In this document: positions 20,017 through 29,004 of the stretch, one piece after another
Layout: every line of letters starts with the position of its first letter
Position numbering within the stretch: position 1 is the first letter of the stretch
DNA from: Qaidamihabitans albus
GTDB taxonomy: Bacteria; Actinomycetota; Actinomycetes; Mycobacteriales; Pseudonocardiaceae
DNA length: 64,000 nucleotides
Reading direction: 5' to 3'
Assembly (NCBI RefSeq): GCF_016464705.1
Contig: NZ_JAEHOB010000005.1
Location: 124,001-188,000 of the forward strand
Program-made: the position numbers and the translations under genes
Notes under the pieces: model-generated
What the model was told of the DNA's origin: nothing
The model's input: only the letters and a program-made list of their open reading frames with translations
Databases searched by the model: none

Positions 20017-20054
20017 GTGCGCAGCCGAGTTAGAACTCGCGTGGCCACTCACGA
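20010..20054. repeat. Dispersed palindrome, copy D
   Basis: TCGTGAGTGCGCAGCCGAG and CTCGCGTGGCCACTCACGA flank a TTAGAA centre. It is the first of two head-to-tail copies between ltp3, whose stop it supplies, and the convergent transglutaminase-like gene. Confidence 0.85.
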
Positions 20055-20056
20055 CC

Positions 20057-20102
20057 CTCGTGAGTGCGCACACGAGTTCTAACTCGCGTAGGCACTCACG
20101 AG
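20057..20102. repeat. Dispersed palindrome, copy E (tandem with D)
   Basis: CTCGTGAGTGCGCACACGAG and CTCGCGTAGGCACTCACGAG surround TTCTAA. It is two bases from copy D with the centre in the opposite orientation, and it abuts the stop codon of the minus-strand transglutaminase-like gene. Confidence 0.85.
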
Positions 20103-20918
20103 TCAGGCGAGTGCGACCTGGGCCGTGCCGTCGTCGGTGGGCAGCTCCGGGTCGATCGTCGCGGTGACCGAGGTGCGGCGCAGGTCGAGCTCGCTGCCGA
20201 GGGTGGACAGGAACGCCGTGTCGGCGGCGTCGCGGCCGGTGGCGATGCGGGTCATGCTCTGCCTCGGCGCGAGACGGCTCGCATCGAACAGCTGCCAGCG
20301 CCCGTCGATCGCGGCCTCGAAGACGGCGTGGAAGTCCATCGGGGACAGTCCCGGCGCGTACACCGCCACGAACCTGGCTGGAATGTCGAGCACCCGGCAG
20401 AGCGTGACGCACAGGTGCGCGTAGTCGCGGCACACGCCGTCGCCGGCCAGCAGCGTGTCCACCGCGTCGTCGGTCGGCCTGCTCGAACCACCCACATAGG
20501 CGATGCGCGTGCCCACGTACCGCACGATCGCCTCGACCTGGGCGCGAGCTCCCGGCAGCTCACCGAACTCGCCGTGGGCGAAACCGCCGACCCGGTCGGA
20601 GGGGCAGTACCGGCTGGGCCGGGTGTAGAGGATCAGATCGGCGTCGGTGAGCGCCTCGGCCTCGGCGGGCGGGCAGGGCCGCTCGGCGCGGTACCGGACC
20701 GTCACCTCGCCTTCGGGCAGGTCGACGACGTGCACACGGGTGCCGTGCCGGAACACGACGACCCGGGCGTCGAGCGTGCAGCCGGTGGCCTCTGCGGTCA
20801 CGGTGAGCTCTTCGCCGTCCAGCCCGGCGGATTCGGCGGCCGCGACCGACAGCGCGACCCGGCCGCGCTTGGTGACGTTCAGGGACAGTTCGGAGTGGAG
20901 GCGGCTGCGTACGGTCAT
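20103..20918 (-). CDS. Transglutaminase-like cysteine peptidase domain protein
   Basis: A 271-residue protein with an N-terminal beta-rich domain (about 1-120) and a C-terminal transglutaminase/protease-like domain. The catalytic Cys lies in GDGVCRDYAHL, the His in MDFHAVFEA and the Asp in LFDASR, a complete triad in the usual order. Family roles include peptide cleavage and cross-linking; the target is unknown. It begins 27 bases after cyp125 and may be co-transcribed. ATG 20933 is an alternative start, and neither start has a clear ribosome-binding site. Confidence 0.8.
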   Translation of the reverse strand: MTVRSRLHSELSLNVTKRGRVALSVAAAESAGLDGEELTVTAEATGCTLDARVVVFRHGTRVHVVDLPEGEVTVRYRAERPCPPAEAEALTDADLILYTRPSRYCPSDRVGGFAHGEFGELPGARAQVEAIVRYVGTRIAYVGGSSRPTDDAVDTLLAGDGVCRDYAHLCVTLCRVLDIPARFVAVYAPGLSPMDFHAVFEAAIDGRWQLFDASRLAPRQSMTRIATGRDAADTAFLSTLGSELDLRRTSVTATIDPELPTDDGTAQVALA

Positions 20919-20944
20919 CCGGCCATGATCCATGGCCGGCCGGA

Positions 20945-22171
20945 CTACTCGTAGGCGACCTGGTAGTGCTTGATGCCGTTCAGCCAACCGGAGCGCAAGC
21001 GCTCGGGCGGCGCCACCTCGTGGATGTCGGGCATCTCGTCGGCGATGGCGTTGAAGATGAGGTCGATCTCCAGGCGCGCGAGGTTCGCGCCGATGCAGTA
21101 GTGCGATCCGGTGCCGCCGAACCCGACGTGCGGATTGTCCTCGCGCATGATGTCGAACTTCTCCGGCTCGTCGAACACCTCGGGATCGAAGTTGGCGGAG
21201 CTGTAGAACATGCCCACCCGGTCGCCCTTGCGGATGTGCTGGCCGCCGAGCTCGGTGTCGGCGGTGGCGGTGCGCTGGAAGGCGACCACCGGCGTCGCCC
21301 ACCGCACGATCTCGTCCGCCGCGGTCTTGGGCCGGTGCTTCTTGTAGAGCTCCCACTGCTCCGGGTGGTCGAGGAACGCCTTCATCCCGTGCGTGATGGC
21401 GTTGCGCGTGGTCTCGTTCCCGGCCACCGACAGCAGGATCACGAAGAAGCCGAACTCGTCCGAAGCCAGCGACTCGCCGTCCACGTCGGCATGGATGAGC
21501 TTGGTGACGATGTCGTCCATCGGGCACTGGCGGCGCTGCTCGGCCATGTTGAACGCGTAGCCGACGAGCTCCGCGGAGGCGGTGAGCGGCTCCACGTCGT
21601 ACTCGGGATCGTCGTAGCCGATCATCTGGTTCGACCACTCGAAGATCTTGAGGCGGTCCTCCTGCGGGATACCGATCAGCTCGGCGATCGCCTGCAGCGG
21701 CAGCTCGCACGCGACGTCGGTGACGAAGTCGCCGGACCCCTTGGCCCTCGCGTTGCGGGCGATGCTCTGTGCGCGCTCCCGCAGTGCGTCCTCCAGCCTG
21801 CCGATCGCCCGCGGGGTGAAGCCCTTGGAGACGATGCGCCGCAGCTTGGTGTGCTGCGGGGCGTCCATGTTGAGCAGCACCAGCCGGTTGGCTTCGAGGT
21901 TCTCCTCGGTCATCGACTCGTCGAACCGCATGATGGCCGTCTTCTCGCGCGAGGAGAACAGCTCACTGTCCTTGGAGATCGTCTTGACGTCCTCCAGCCG
22001 GGTGACCACCCAGAAGCCGTCGTCACGGAAGCCCGCTGTGTTGTACGGCTGCTGGTTCCACCACACCGGAGCGGTGCGCCGGAGCAACGCGAACTCCTCC
22101 AGCGGGAGCCGCGTCGCGTAGAGATCGGGATCGGTGAAGTCGAATCCGGCGGGGATCAGGGAGGAGCTCAT
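20945..22171 (-). CDS. cyp125: Cytochrome P450 CYP125, steroid C26/C27 hydroxylase
   Basis: Oxidises the terminal side-chain carbon of cholest-4-en-3-one to the carboxylate that feeds beta-oxidation. The 408 residues carry the I-helix LLSVAGNETTRN, the ExxR motif DEIVR and the heme-thiolate loop FGGTGSHYCIGANLAR, with Cys as fifth iron ligand. N-terminal FDFTDPDLYATRLP is typical of CYP125. It is head-to-head with fadA5 exactly as Rv3545c/Rv3546, but unlike in M. tuberculosis the igr genes do not follow. A KstR box lies 28 bases upstream. Confidence 0.95.
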   Translation of the reverse strand: MSSSLIPAGFDFTDPDLYATRLPLEEFALLRRTAPVWWNQQPYNTAGFRDDGFWVVTRLEDVKTISKDSELFSSREKTAIMRFDESMTEENLEANRLVLLNMDAPQHTKLRRIVSKGFTPRAIGRLEDALRERAQSIARNARAKGSGDFVTDVACELPLQAIAELIGIPQEDRLKIFEWSNQMIGYDDPEYDVEPLTASAELVGYAFNMAEQRRQCPMDDIVTKLIHADVDGESLASDEFGFFVILLSVAGNETTRNAITHGMKAFLDHPEQWELYKKHRPKTAADEIVRWATPVVAFQRTATADTELGGQHIRKGDRVGMFYSSANFDPEVFDEPEKFDIMREDNPHVGFGGTGSHYCIGANLARLEIDLIFNAIADEMPDIHEVAPPERLRSGWLNGIKHYQVAYE

Positions 22172-22198
22172 ACCGCGGTACCTCCGACTGCGATGTCG

Positions 22199-22212
22199 TG
22201 GAACACGTTCTA
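22199..22212. promoter_or_regulatory. KstR operator, cyp125 side
   Basis: TGGAACACGTTCTA matches TnnAACnnGTTnnA fully and lies 28 bases from the cyp125 start. The AT-rich stretch 22213-22363 between the two boxes probably holds both promoters. It also contains GAACAA-N6-TTGTTC (22303-22320), a weaker palindrome of unknown meaning. Confidence 0.8.
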
Positions 22213-22340
22213 CGACCCGATTGAAGCATACGGCGTTAACTCAGAGAAGAACCGCGGTGAAACCTGTTTACTTAATCGATGAGGATCTTGAAACTGCTGG
22301 TAGAACAACTGCGTTTGTTCGGTCACCAAATGGCGGTTGA

Positions 22341-23582
<1,242 letters not shown>

Positions 23583-23613
23583 CTCCCGAACGGCGCATGA
23601 TCACCGACGCCGG

Positions 23614-24519
23614 TCACGCGCCGTAGACGGGCTCCGGATCGGGAGCCTCGGCGACCAGCCGCGCCACCACGGGGCCGAGCTCGGCCGGTTCCCAGCGAGC
23701 GCCCTTGTCCTCGGCGGGACCGTGCCGCCAGCCCTGCGCCAGCGAGACCCGCCCGCCGTCGACCTCGAACACGCGGCCGGTCACCGCGGCCGACTCCGTG
23801 CTGCCGAGCCACACCAACAGCGGCGAGACGTTCTCCGGGGCCATCGCGTCGAAGCCCGCCTGCGGCGCGGCCATGTCGTCGGCGAACGCCTGCTCGGTCA
23901 TCCTGGTCCGTGCCGCCGGGGCGATCGCGTTGACGGTGACCCCGTAGCGCGCGAGCTCCGCGGCGGCGACGAGCGTCAGGCCCGCGATCCCGGCCTTCGC
24001 CGCGGAGTAGTTGCCCTGACCGACGCTGCCCCGCAGGCCGGCGCCGGAGCTGGTATTGACTACCCTGGCGCTCGGCGGCCGCCCCGCCTTGGTCTCGGCC
24101 CGCCAGTACGCCGCCGCATGCCGCAGTGGCGCGAAATGGCCCTTGAGGTGGACGCGGATCGCCGCGTCCCATTCGTCCTCGGCGAGGTTCACCAGCATCC
24201 GGTCGCGCAGGAACCCGGCGTTGTTCACGAGCACGTCGAGCCGGCCGAACGACTCGACCGCCGTGTGCACCAGCCGCTCGGCTCCGGACCAGTCGGCGAT
24301 GTCGTCCGTGCTGGCGACCGCCTCTCCGCCCGCGGCCTCGATCTCGTCGGCGACGGTCTGCGCGGGACCGCGGGAGAGCCCGCTGCCGTCCAGCGCCGCG
24401 CCGATGTCGTTCACCACCACCCGCGCGCCCTCGCGGGCGAACGCGAGCGCGTGCGCCCGACCGATGCCGCGTCCCGCGCCGGTGACGATCACGACCCGGC
24501 CGTCGACGATTCCGCTCAC
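23614..24519 (-). CDS. SDR oxidoreductase (Rv3548c-like), CD-ring region
   Basis: A 301-residue short-chain dehydrogenase. The cofactor loop is TGAGRGIGRAHA (about 13-24), NNAG is present and the catalytic YSAAK follows VVNTSSGAG. The size class with a C-terminal tail of about 40 residues is shared with Rv3548c and the Hsd4A family of hydroxyacyl-CoA/17-beta-hydroxysteroid dehydrogenases. Placement next to another SDR and divergent from echA20-ipdAB matches Rv3548c-Rv3549c, so a step in HIP or propionyl side-chain breakdown is likely. The GTG start overlaps the upstream stop (GTGA), with GGGAG as ribosome-binding site. Confidence 0.85.
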   Translation of the reverse strand: MSGIVDGRVVIVTGAGRGIGRAHALAFAREGARVVVNDIGAALDGSGLSRGPAQTVADEIEAAGGEAVASTDDIADWSGAERLVHTAVESFGRLDVLVNNAGFLRDRMLVNLAEDEWDAAIRVHLKGHFAPLRHAAAYWRAETKAGRPPSARVVNTSSGAGLRGSVGQGNYSAAKAGIAGLTLVAAAELARYGVTVNAIAPAARTRMTEQAFADDMAAPQAGFDAMAPENVSPLLVWLGSTESAAVTGRVFEVDGGRVSLAQGWRHGPAEDKGARWEPAELGPVVARLVAEAPDPEPVYGA

Positions 24520-25301
24520 GAGTTCTCCCTTGCTGTACTGGCGGACAGGAAGGCCGGCAGCTCTCCCCCACCGTGCACGGCGAGGGCCGCACCGGTCACA
24601 TAGGACGCGAGCGGGGAGGCGAGGAACACCGCGCACGTCCCGATCTCCTCCGGTTCGGCCAGCCGCCGCAGCGGAACCGTGGCCGAGACGGCCGCGATAC
24701 CGTCGGCGTCGCCGTAGTGCAGGTGCGCCGACTCGGTGCGGACCATGCCGACGTCGAGACAGTTGACGCGCACCTTCGGCGCCCATTCGACGGCGAGGCT
24801 CGCGGTGAGGTTCTCCAGCCCCGCCTTCGCGGCGCCGTAGGAGGCCGTGCCCGGTGACGGCCGCGTGCCGCTGACGCTGCCGACGTTGACGATCGAGCCG
24901 CCGGACTCCTGCCGCCGCATCACGGCGTTCGCGTACCGGGCGAGGTTGAGCGGGGCCAGCAGGTTCAGCGCGACCACCTTCTCGTGGAAGTTCGCCGACG
25001 CGCTCGCGGCCTCGGCGTGGGGCGCCCCGCCCGCGTTGTTGACGAGCACGTCCAGCCGCCCGTGCCGCTCGGCGACCTCGCCGACGAGCCGCTCGGCCTG
25101 CGCGGCGTCACGCACGTCGCACGGCACGAACTCCGCGTCACCGACCGGATCGGCGGGCGCGTGCCGGGCGCAGGTGACGACCCTGGCACCGGCCTGCAGG
25201 AACGCGGTCGTGATGCCGGCGCCGACGCCGCGGACGCCGCCGGTCACCAGCACGACCGCTCCGTCGAGCCGGAGCGCCAGACCTGTACCCGGATCAGCCA
25301 C
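24516..25301 (-). CDS. SDR oxidoreductase (Rv3549c-like), CD-ring region
   Basis: A 261-residue classical SDR with TGGVRGVGAGI at about 20-30, NNAGGAP, catalytic Ser in VGSVSGTRP and YGAAK. It is predicted to act on a hydroxyacyl- or hydroxysteroid-CoA in the KstR2-controlled pathway; the exact substrate is unknown. It is divergent from echA20 across a KstR2 box 15 bases upstream of its start and is coupled to the downstream SDR by a GTGA overlap. Synteny with Rv3549c-Rv3550 supports the orthology. Confidence 0.85.
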   Translation of the reverse strand: MADPGTGLALRLDGAVVLVTGGVRGVGAGITTAFLQAGARVVTCARHAPADPVGDAEFVPCDVRDAAQAERLVGEVAERHGRLDVLVNNAGGAPHAEAASASANFHEKVVALNLLAPLNLARYANAVMRRQESGGSIVNVGSVSGTRPSPGTASYGAAKAGLENLTASLAVEWAPKVRVNCLDVGMVRTESAHLHYGDADGIAAVSATVPLRRLAEPEEIGTCAVFLASPLASYVTGAALAVHGGGELPAFLSASTARENS

Positions 25302-25316
25302 CTCGCCAACCTACCA

Positions 25317-25330
25317 AGCAAGTGCTAGGT
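25317..25330. promoter_or_regulatory. KstR2 operator between SDR and echA20
   Basis: AGCAAGTGCTAGGT fits AnCAAGnnCTTGnT with one mismatch. It sits between the divergent SDR pair and the echA20-ipdABC operon, where a KstR2 site is expected. Confidence 0.78.
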
Positions 25331-25371
25331 TTGTAACCCGTTCTCGTTTCCCGGACGCGGAAGGTGCGCCC

Positions 25372-26121
25372 ATGTCCATCACCACCACGCGACCGGAGCC
25401 GGGCGTCACCGTCGTCACGGTGGACGCTCCCCCGGTGAACGCGCTGACCGTGCGCGGCTGGTTCGATCTCGCGGAGGCGGTGTCCGGTGCGGGCGACGAC
25501 CCGGCCTGCCACGTCGTCGTGCTGCGCGCCGAGGGCAGGGGATTCAACGCCGGCGTGGACATCAAGGAGATCCAGCGCGACGGCGGCCACACCGCGCTGA
25601 TCGGGGCCAACCGGGGGTGCGCGGCGGCGTTCTCGGCCGTCTACGACTGCGCGGTGCCGGTGATCGCGGCGGTGCACGGTTTCTGCCTCGGCGGGGGCGT
25701 CGGGCTCGCCGGCAACGCCGACATCGTGCTGGCCTCCGACGACGCCGCCTTCGGGCTGCCCGAGGTGGACCGGGGTGCGCTCGGCGCCGCGACCCACCTC
25801 GCGCGGCTGGTGCCGCAGCACCTGATGCGTGCGCTCTACTACACGGCCGAAACCATCGACGCGCAACAGCTGCACCAGCACGGCTCGGTGTACCGCGTGC
25901 TGCCGAGGTCCGAACTGGACGGTGCGGCACTCGAGCTCGCGCGGCGCATCGCGGCGAAGGACACCAGGGTGATCCGGGCCGCCAAGCAGGCGATCAACGG
26001 CATCGACGTGCAGCCGGTCCACCGCAGCTACCGCTACGAGCAGGGCTTCACCTTCGAGCTCAACCTCGCCGGTGTCTCCGACGGCGCGCGGCAGGAGTTC
26101 CTCGACGGCAGGGGGCAGTGA
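25372..26121 (+). CDS. echA20: Crotonase-family ring D hydrolase EchA20
   Basis: In the HIP pathway EchA20 opens ring D of the indane-type CoA intermediate by hydrolytic C-C cleavage. The 249 residues have the oxyanion-hole block GFNAGVDIKEIQ and FCLGGGVGLAGNADI, where the first hydratase Glu is replaced by Val, while the second Glu is kept in FGLPEVDRG. This partial loss fits a hydrolase rather than a simple hydratase. ATG 25372 lies 41 bases past a KstR2 box. The stop overlaps the ipdA ATG (TGATG), and the order echA20-ipdA-ipdB-ipdC matches Rv3550-Rv3553. Confidence 0.92.
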   Translation: MSITTTRPEPGVTVVTVDAPPVNALTVRGWFDLAEAVSGAGDDPACHVVVLRAEGRGFNAGVDIKEIQRDGGHTALIGANRGCAAAFSAVYDCAVPVIAAVHGFCLGGGVGLAGNADIVLASDDAAFGLPEVDRGALGAATHLARLVPQHLMRALYYTAETIDAQQLHQHGSVYRVLPRSELDGAALELARRIAAKDTRVIRAAKQAINGIDVQPVHRSYRYEQGFTFELNLAGVSDGARQEFLDGRGQ

Positions 26122-26984
26122 TGGCAGACAAGCGCATGACGGCGGACGAGGCGGTCGCCGAGCTCGCCGACGGGATGACCATCGGCATCGGCGGCTGGGG
26201 CTCGCGGCGCAAGCCGATGGCGCTGGTGCGGGCCATCCTGCGGTCGTCGGTGACCGACCTGACCGTGGTGTCCTACGGCGGGCCCGATGTCGGGCTGCTG
26301 GCCTCGGCGGGCCGGATCCGCAGGCTGGTCTTCGGCTTCGTCACGCTCGACTCGATCCCGTTCGACCCGTGGTTCAACCGGGTGCGCGAGGCGGGCGCCA
26401 TCGAGGTGACCGAGTACGACGAGGGCGTGCTGGGCACCGCGCTCTCCGCGGCGGCGAAGCGGCTGCCGTTCCTGCCGAGCCGGGCCGGTCTCGGCTCCGA
26501 CGTCGTCCGGCTGAACCCGCGGCTGCGTACCGTGCGCTCGCCCTACGCCGACGGCGAGGAGCTGCTGGCGGTACCCGCGCTGCCGCTGGACGCCGCGCTG
26601 GTGCATCTCAACCGCGCGGACGCGCGGGGCAACGCGCAGTACCTCGGCCCGGACCCGTACTTCGACGACGTGTTCGCCCTGGCCGCCGATCGGTGCTTCG
26701 TCTCGGCGGAACGGATCGTGGACACCGGCGAGCTGACCAGGGATGCCCCGGTGCAGAGCCTGCTGCTCAACCGTGGCTGCGTGGACGGGGTGGTGGAGAC
26801 ACCGCGCGGGGCGCACTTCACGTCGGCGGCGCCGGACTACGGCCGTGACGAGCGTTTTCAGCGGCACTACGCCGAGGCGGCCAGGGATCTGGACGCGTGG
26901 CCGCGGTTCGCGGACCGGTTCCTTTCCGGGGACGAGGCGCGGTACCAGGCGGAGATCAGCCGCTTCGCGGAGGAGGTGGCATGA
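26121..26984 (+). CDS. ipdA: Ring C-opening CoA hydrolase, subunit IpdA
   Basis: One subunit of the IpdAB heterodimer, a CoA-transferase-fold enzyme that hydrolytically opens the last steroid ring (COCHEA-CoA). The 287 residues start with the GMTIGIGGWGSRRKPMALVRA glycine-rich segment of type I CoA-transferases and contain the NRADARGNAQYLGPDPYFDD block. It is coupled to echA20 by TGATG. Its stop overlaps an ATG (ATGA) that opens the 25-codon mini-ORF, not ipdB itself, because of a local duplication. Confidence 0.92.
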   Translation: MADKRMTADEAVAELADGMTIGIGGWGSRRKPMALVRAILRSSVTDLTVVSYGGPDVGLLASAGRIRRLVFGFVTLDSIPFDPWFNRVREAGAIEVTEYDEGVLGTALSAAAKRLPFLPSRAGLGSDVVRLNPRLRTVRSPYADGEELLAVPALPLDAALVHLNRADARGNAQYLGPDPYFDDVFALAADRCFVSAERIVDTGELTRDAPVQSLLLNRGCVDGVVETPRGAHFTSAAPDYGRDERFQRHYAEAARDLDAWPRFADRFLSGDEARYQAEISRFAEEVA

Positions 26985-27019
26985 GCCAGAATCGCGAAGC
27001 CCCGCTCATGCAAGCCGAC
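26971..27019 (+). repeat. First copy of a 49-bp direct repeat at the ipdA/ipdB junction
   Basis: The unit runs from AGGAGGTGGCATGAGCCAG to ATGCAAGCCGAC and is identical to the copy at 27045-27093. It carries a ribosome-binding site and an ATG. Within it GCATGAGC (26979-26986) pairs with GCTCATGC (27004-27011), so the start codon lies in a hairpin stem. Confidence 0.95.
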
Positions 27020-27058
27020 CGGGTGCGGGTGCCCCGCAGGACACAGGAGGTGGCATGA
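26981..27058 (+). CDS. 25-codon mini-ORF between ipdA and ipdB
   Basis: Starts at the ATG overlapping the ipdA stop and uses the AGGAGG ribosome-binding site of the first repeat copy. The peptide opens MSQNREAPLMQAD, identical to the start of the ipdB reading, then runs RVRVPRRTQEVA to a TGA that overlaps the ipdB ATG (ATGA). It arises because the duplication offset of 74 bases is not a multiple of three. It probably only passes ribosomes from ipdA to ipdB; a function for the peptide itself is not suggested. Confidence 0.55.
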   Translation: MSQNREAPLMQADRVRVPRRTQEVA

Positions 27059-27093
27059 GCCAGAATCGCGAAGCCCCGCTCATGCAAGCCGAC
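27045..27093 (+). repeat. Second copy of the 49-bp direct repeat
   Basis: Identical to 26971-27019 with a 25-base spacer between the copies. It supplies the AGGAGG site and the ATG chosen for ipdB, and has the same GCATGAGC/GCTCATGC inverted repeat (27053-27060 and 27078-27085). Confidence 0.95.
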
Positions 27094-27834
27094 GTGACGC
27101 GGGCCGAGGTGGCAGCGGTGGCGTGCGCCGAGCTGTTCCGCGGCGACGGGGAGATCGTGGCGAGCCCGATGGGGTTGCTGCCGTCGCTGGGCGCGCGGCT
27201 GGCGCGGCTGACGTTCGAGCCGGACCTGCTGCTGTCCGACGGCGAGGCGTACCTGCTGGTCAACACGCCCGGCCTCGGGTCGGCGGAGGAGCCGGTGATC
27301 GAGGGCTGGCAGCCGTTCCGCGCGGTGCTCGACACGGTCGTGCCGCGCGGCAGGCGGCACGTGGTGATGGGCGCGAACCAGATCGACCGGCACGGCAACC
27401 AGAACATCTCCGCGATCGGTGACCACGGACGCCCGAAGAAGCAGCTGCTCGGTGTGCGGGGCGGGCCGGGCAACACCGTCAACCACCGCACCAGCTACTG
27501 GGTTCCCCGGCACGCGAAGCGCGTGTTCGTGGAACGGGTGGACGTGGTCTCCGGTGTCGGCTACGACCGGGCACACGGGGCGGCGGCCCGCTTTCACGAC
27601 GTGTACCGGGTGGTCACCGATCTCGGCGTGCTGGACTTCGGCGGCGCGGAGCACGCGCCGCGGCTGCTGTCGGTACACCCGGGGGTGAGCGTGGCGGATG
27701 TCGAGGCCGCGACGTCGTTCGCGCTGGACACCACCGACATCGCGGAGAGCCGGCTGCCGACGGCCGAGGAGCTGCGGCTGCTGCGCGAGGTGCTGGACCC
27801 GAAGTCCTTGCGGGACAAGGAGGTCTCCTCGTGA
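27055..27834 (+). CDS. ipdB: Ring C-opening CoA hydrolase, subunit IpdB
   Basis: Second subunit of the IpdAB hydrolase. The 259 residues hold VVMGANQIDRHGNQNISAIG (about 103-122) and GVRGGPGNTVNHRTSYWV, the conserved CoA-transferase-like core of IpdB, and end KSLRDKEVSS like the family. The ATG at 27055 lies in the second repeat copy with AGGAGG upstream. An internal ATG at 27082 (MQADVTRAEV) would fit homologues that begin near TRAEV, so the first nine residues may be acquired from the duplicated unit. The stop overlaps ipdC (GTGA). Confidence 0.92.
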   Translation: MSQNREAPLMQADVTRAEVAAVACAELFRGDGEIVASPMGLLPSLGARLARLTFEPDLLLSDGEAYLLVNTPGLGSAEEPVIEGWQPFRAVLDTVVPRGRRHVVMGANQIDRHGNQNISAIGDHGRPKKQLLGVRGGPGNTVNHRTSYWVPRHAKRVFVERVDVVSGVGYDRAHGAAARFHDVYRVVTDLGVLDFGGAEHAPRLLSVHPGVSVADVEAATSFALDTTDIAESRLPTAEELRLLREVLDPKSLRDKEVSS

Positions 27835-28883
27835 CCACGCTCAGCACCCCGTTCACCGAGCTGGTCGGCGTGCGGCATCCGCTGGTACAGACCGGCATGG
27901 GCTGGGTCGCCGGTCCCCGGCTGGTCTCGGCGACGGCACAGGCAGGGGCTCTGGGCATCCTGGCCTCGGCCACGATGACCTTCGACGAGCTGGCGGCGGC
28001 CGTCAAGGAGGTGAAGAGCCGGACGGACCGGCCGTTCGGGGTGAACCTGCGGGCCGACGCCGAGGACGCGGACCGGCGGGTGGACCTGCTCATCCGGGAG
28101 CGGGTGCGGGTCGTCTCGTTCGCGCTCGCACCGCGCAGGGAGATGATCGCGCGGCTCAAGGACGCCGGGATCGTGGTCGTGCCCTCGGTCGGCGCGGCGC
28201 GGCACGCCGAGAAGGTGGCCGGCTGGGGCGCCGACGCCGTGATCGTGCAGGGCGGCGAGGGTGGCGGGCACACCGGCGGGGTCGCGACGACGCTGCTGCT
28301 GCCGTCGGTGCTCGACGCGGTGGACATCCCGGTGATCGCGGCGGGCGGCTTCTTCGACGGCCGGGGGCTGGCGGCGGCACTCGCCTACGGTGCCGCCGGG
28401 GTCGCGATGGGCACCCGGTTCCTGCTGACGCGGGAGAGCACGGTGCCCGACGCGGTGAAGCAGGCGTACCTGGCGCGCGGGCTCGGTGACACCGTGGTGA
28501 CGCGGAAGGTCGACGGGCTGCCGCACCGGGTGCTGCGCACGGATCTCGTCGACGCGCTGGAGCGTGCCGGCCGGGTGAGCGGCCTCGCGAGGGCCGTGCG
28601 CAGCGCCGTCCGGTTCCGCAGGCTCACCGGGCTGTCCTGGCGCTCGATGGTGCGCGAGGGCATGGCGATGCGGCGCGAACGCACGTGGGCGCAGGTGGTG
28701 ATAGCGGCGAACACGCCGATGCTGCTGCGGGCCGGGCTCGTCGAGGGGGACACCGGCGCGGGGGTGCTCGCGTCGGGGCAGGTGGTGGGCCTGCTGGCGG
28801 ACCTGCCGAGCGTGGCCGACCTCGTGCCGGGCATCGTCGACGAGGCAGCCGCCGCCATCCGCGCCCTCCCGCAGCCCTCGTGA
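27831..28883 (+). CDS. ipdC: FMN-dependent CD-ring CoA reductase IpdC
   Basis: An NMO-like TIM-barrel flavoenzyme of 350 residues that acts on hydroxylated HIC-CoA before ring opening. The flavin-phosphate blocks VIVQGGEGGGHTGG (about 139-152) and IPVIAAGGFFDGRGLAAALA are intact, followed by GVAMGTRFLLT. It is the last gene of the echA20-ipdABC operon, matching Rv3553. The GTG start overlaps the ipdB stop. The TGA stop and final Ser come from a half copy of the dispersed palindrome, so the gene end was remodelled without loss of the core. Confidence 0.92.
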   Translation: MTTLSTPFTELVGVRHPLVQTGMGWVAGPRLVSATAQAGALGILASATMTFDELAAAVKEVKSRTDRPFGVNLRADAEDADRRVDLLIRERVRVVSFALAPRREMIARLKDAGIVVVPSVGAARHAEKVAGWGADAVIVQGGEGGGHTGGVATTLLLPSVLDAVDIPVIAAGGFFDGRGLAAALAYGAAGVAMGTRFLLTRESTVPDAVKQAYLARGLGDTVVTRKVDGLPHRVLRTDLVDALERAGRVSGLARAVRSAVRFRRLTGLSWRSMVREGMAMRRERTWAQVVIAANTPMLLRAGLVEGDTGAGVLASGQVVGLLADLPSVADLVPGIVDEAAAAIRALPQPS

Positions 28884-28898
28884 GTGCGCACACGAGTT
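28877..28898. repeat. Half copy of the dispersed palindrome (copy F1)
   Basis: Only the left arm, CTCGTGAGTGCGCACACGAG plus TT, is present; unrelated sequence containing CCAGGCAGGC follows where the right arm should be. It provides the ipdC stop. Together with the full copy 50 bases away it marks a disrupted junction. Confidence 0.75.
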
Positions 28899-28935
28899 GG
28901 AGCCTGTCTTTGATTCCAGGCAGGCGCGGTGTTGT

Positions 28936-29004
28936 GCCTGGTCACCTCTCGTGAGTGTTTGGCCGAGTTAGAACACGGCTCTTCACTCACGATCGGTGAC
29001 CTGC
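28936..29004. repeat. Dispersed palindrome, copy F2, with outer arms
   Basis: Core TCGTGAGTG (28949-28957) to CACTCACGA (28984-28992) with centre GAGTTAGAACAC, flanked by outer arms GCCTGGTCACC and GGTGACCTGC. The upstream flank GTTGTGCCTGGTCACC recurs at copy G, making a direct-repeat pair around the flavoprotein segment. Confidence 0.85.

Noticed and set aside
20010-20102. Two adjacent palindromes as a possible CRISPR array
   Set aside because: Units are self-complementary, separated by two bases with no unique spacers, and no cas genes are nearby.
22303-22320. GAACAA-N6-TTGTTC as a third KstR site between cyp125 and fadA5
   Set aside because: Half-site spacing is wrong for AACnnGTT; it is noted only as a weak palindrome.
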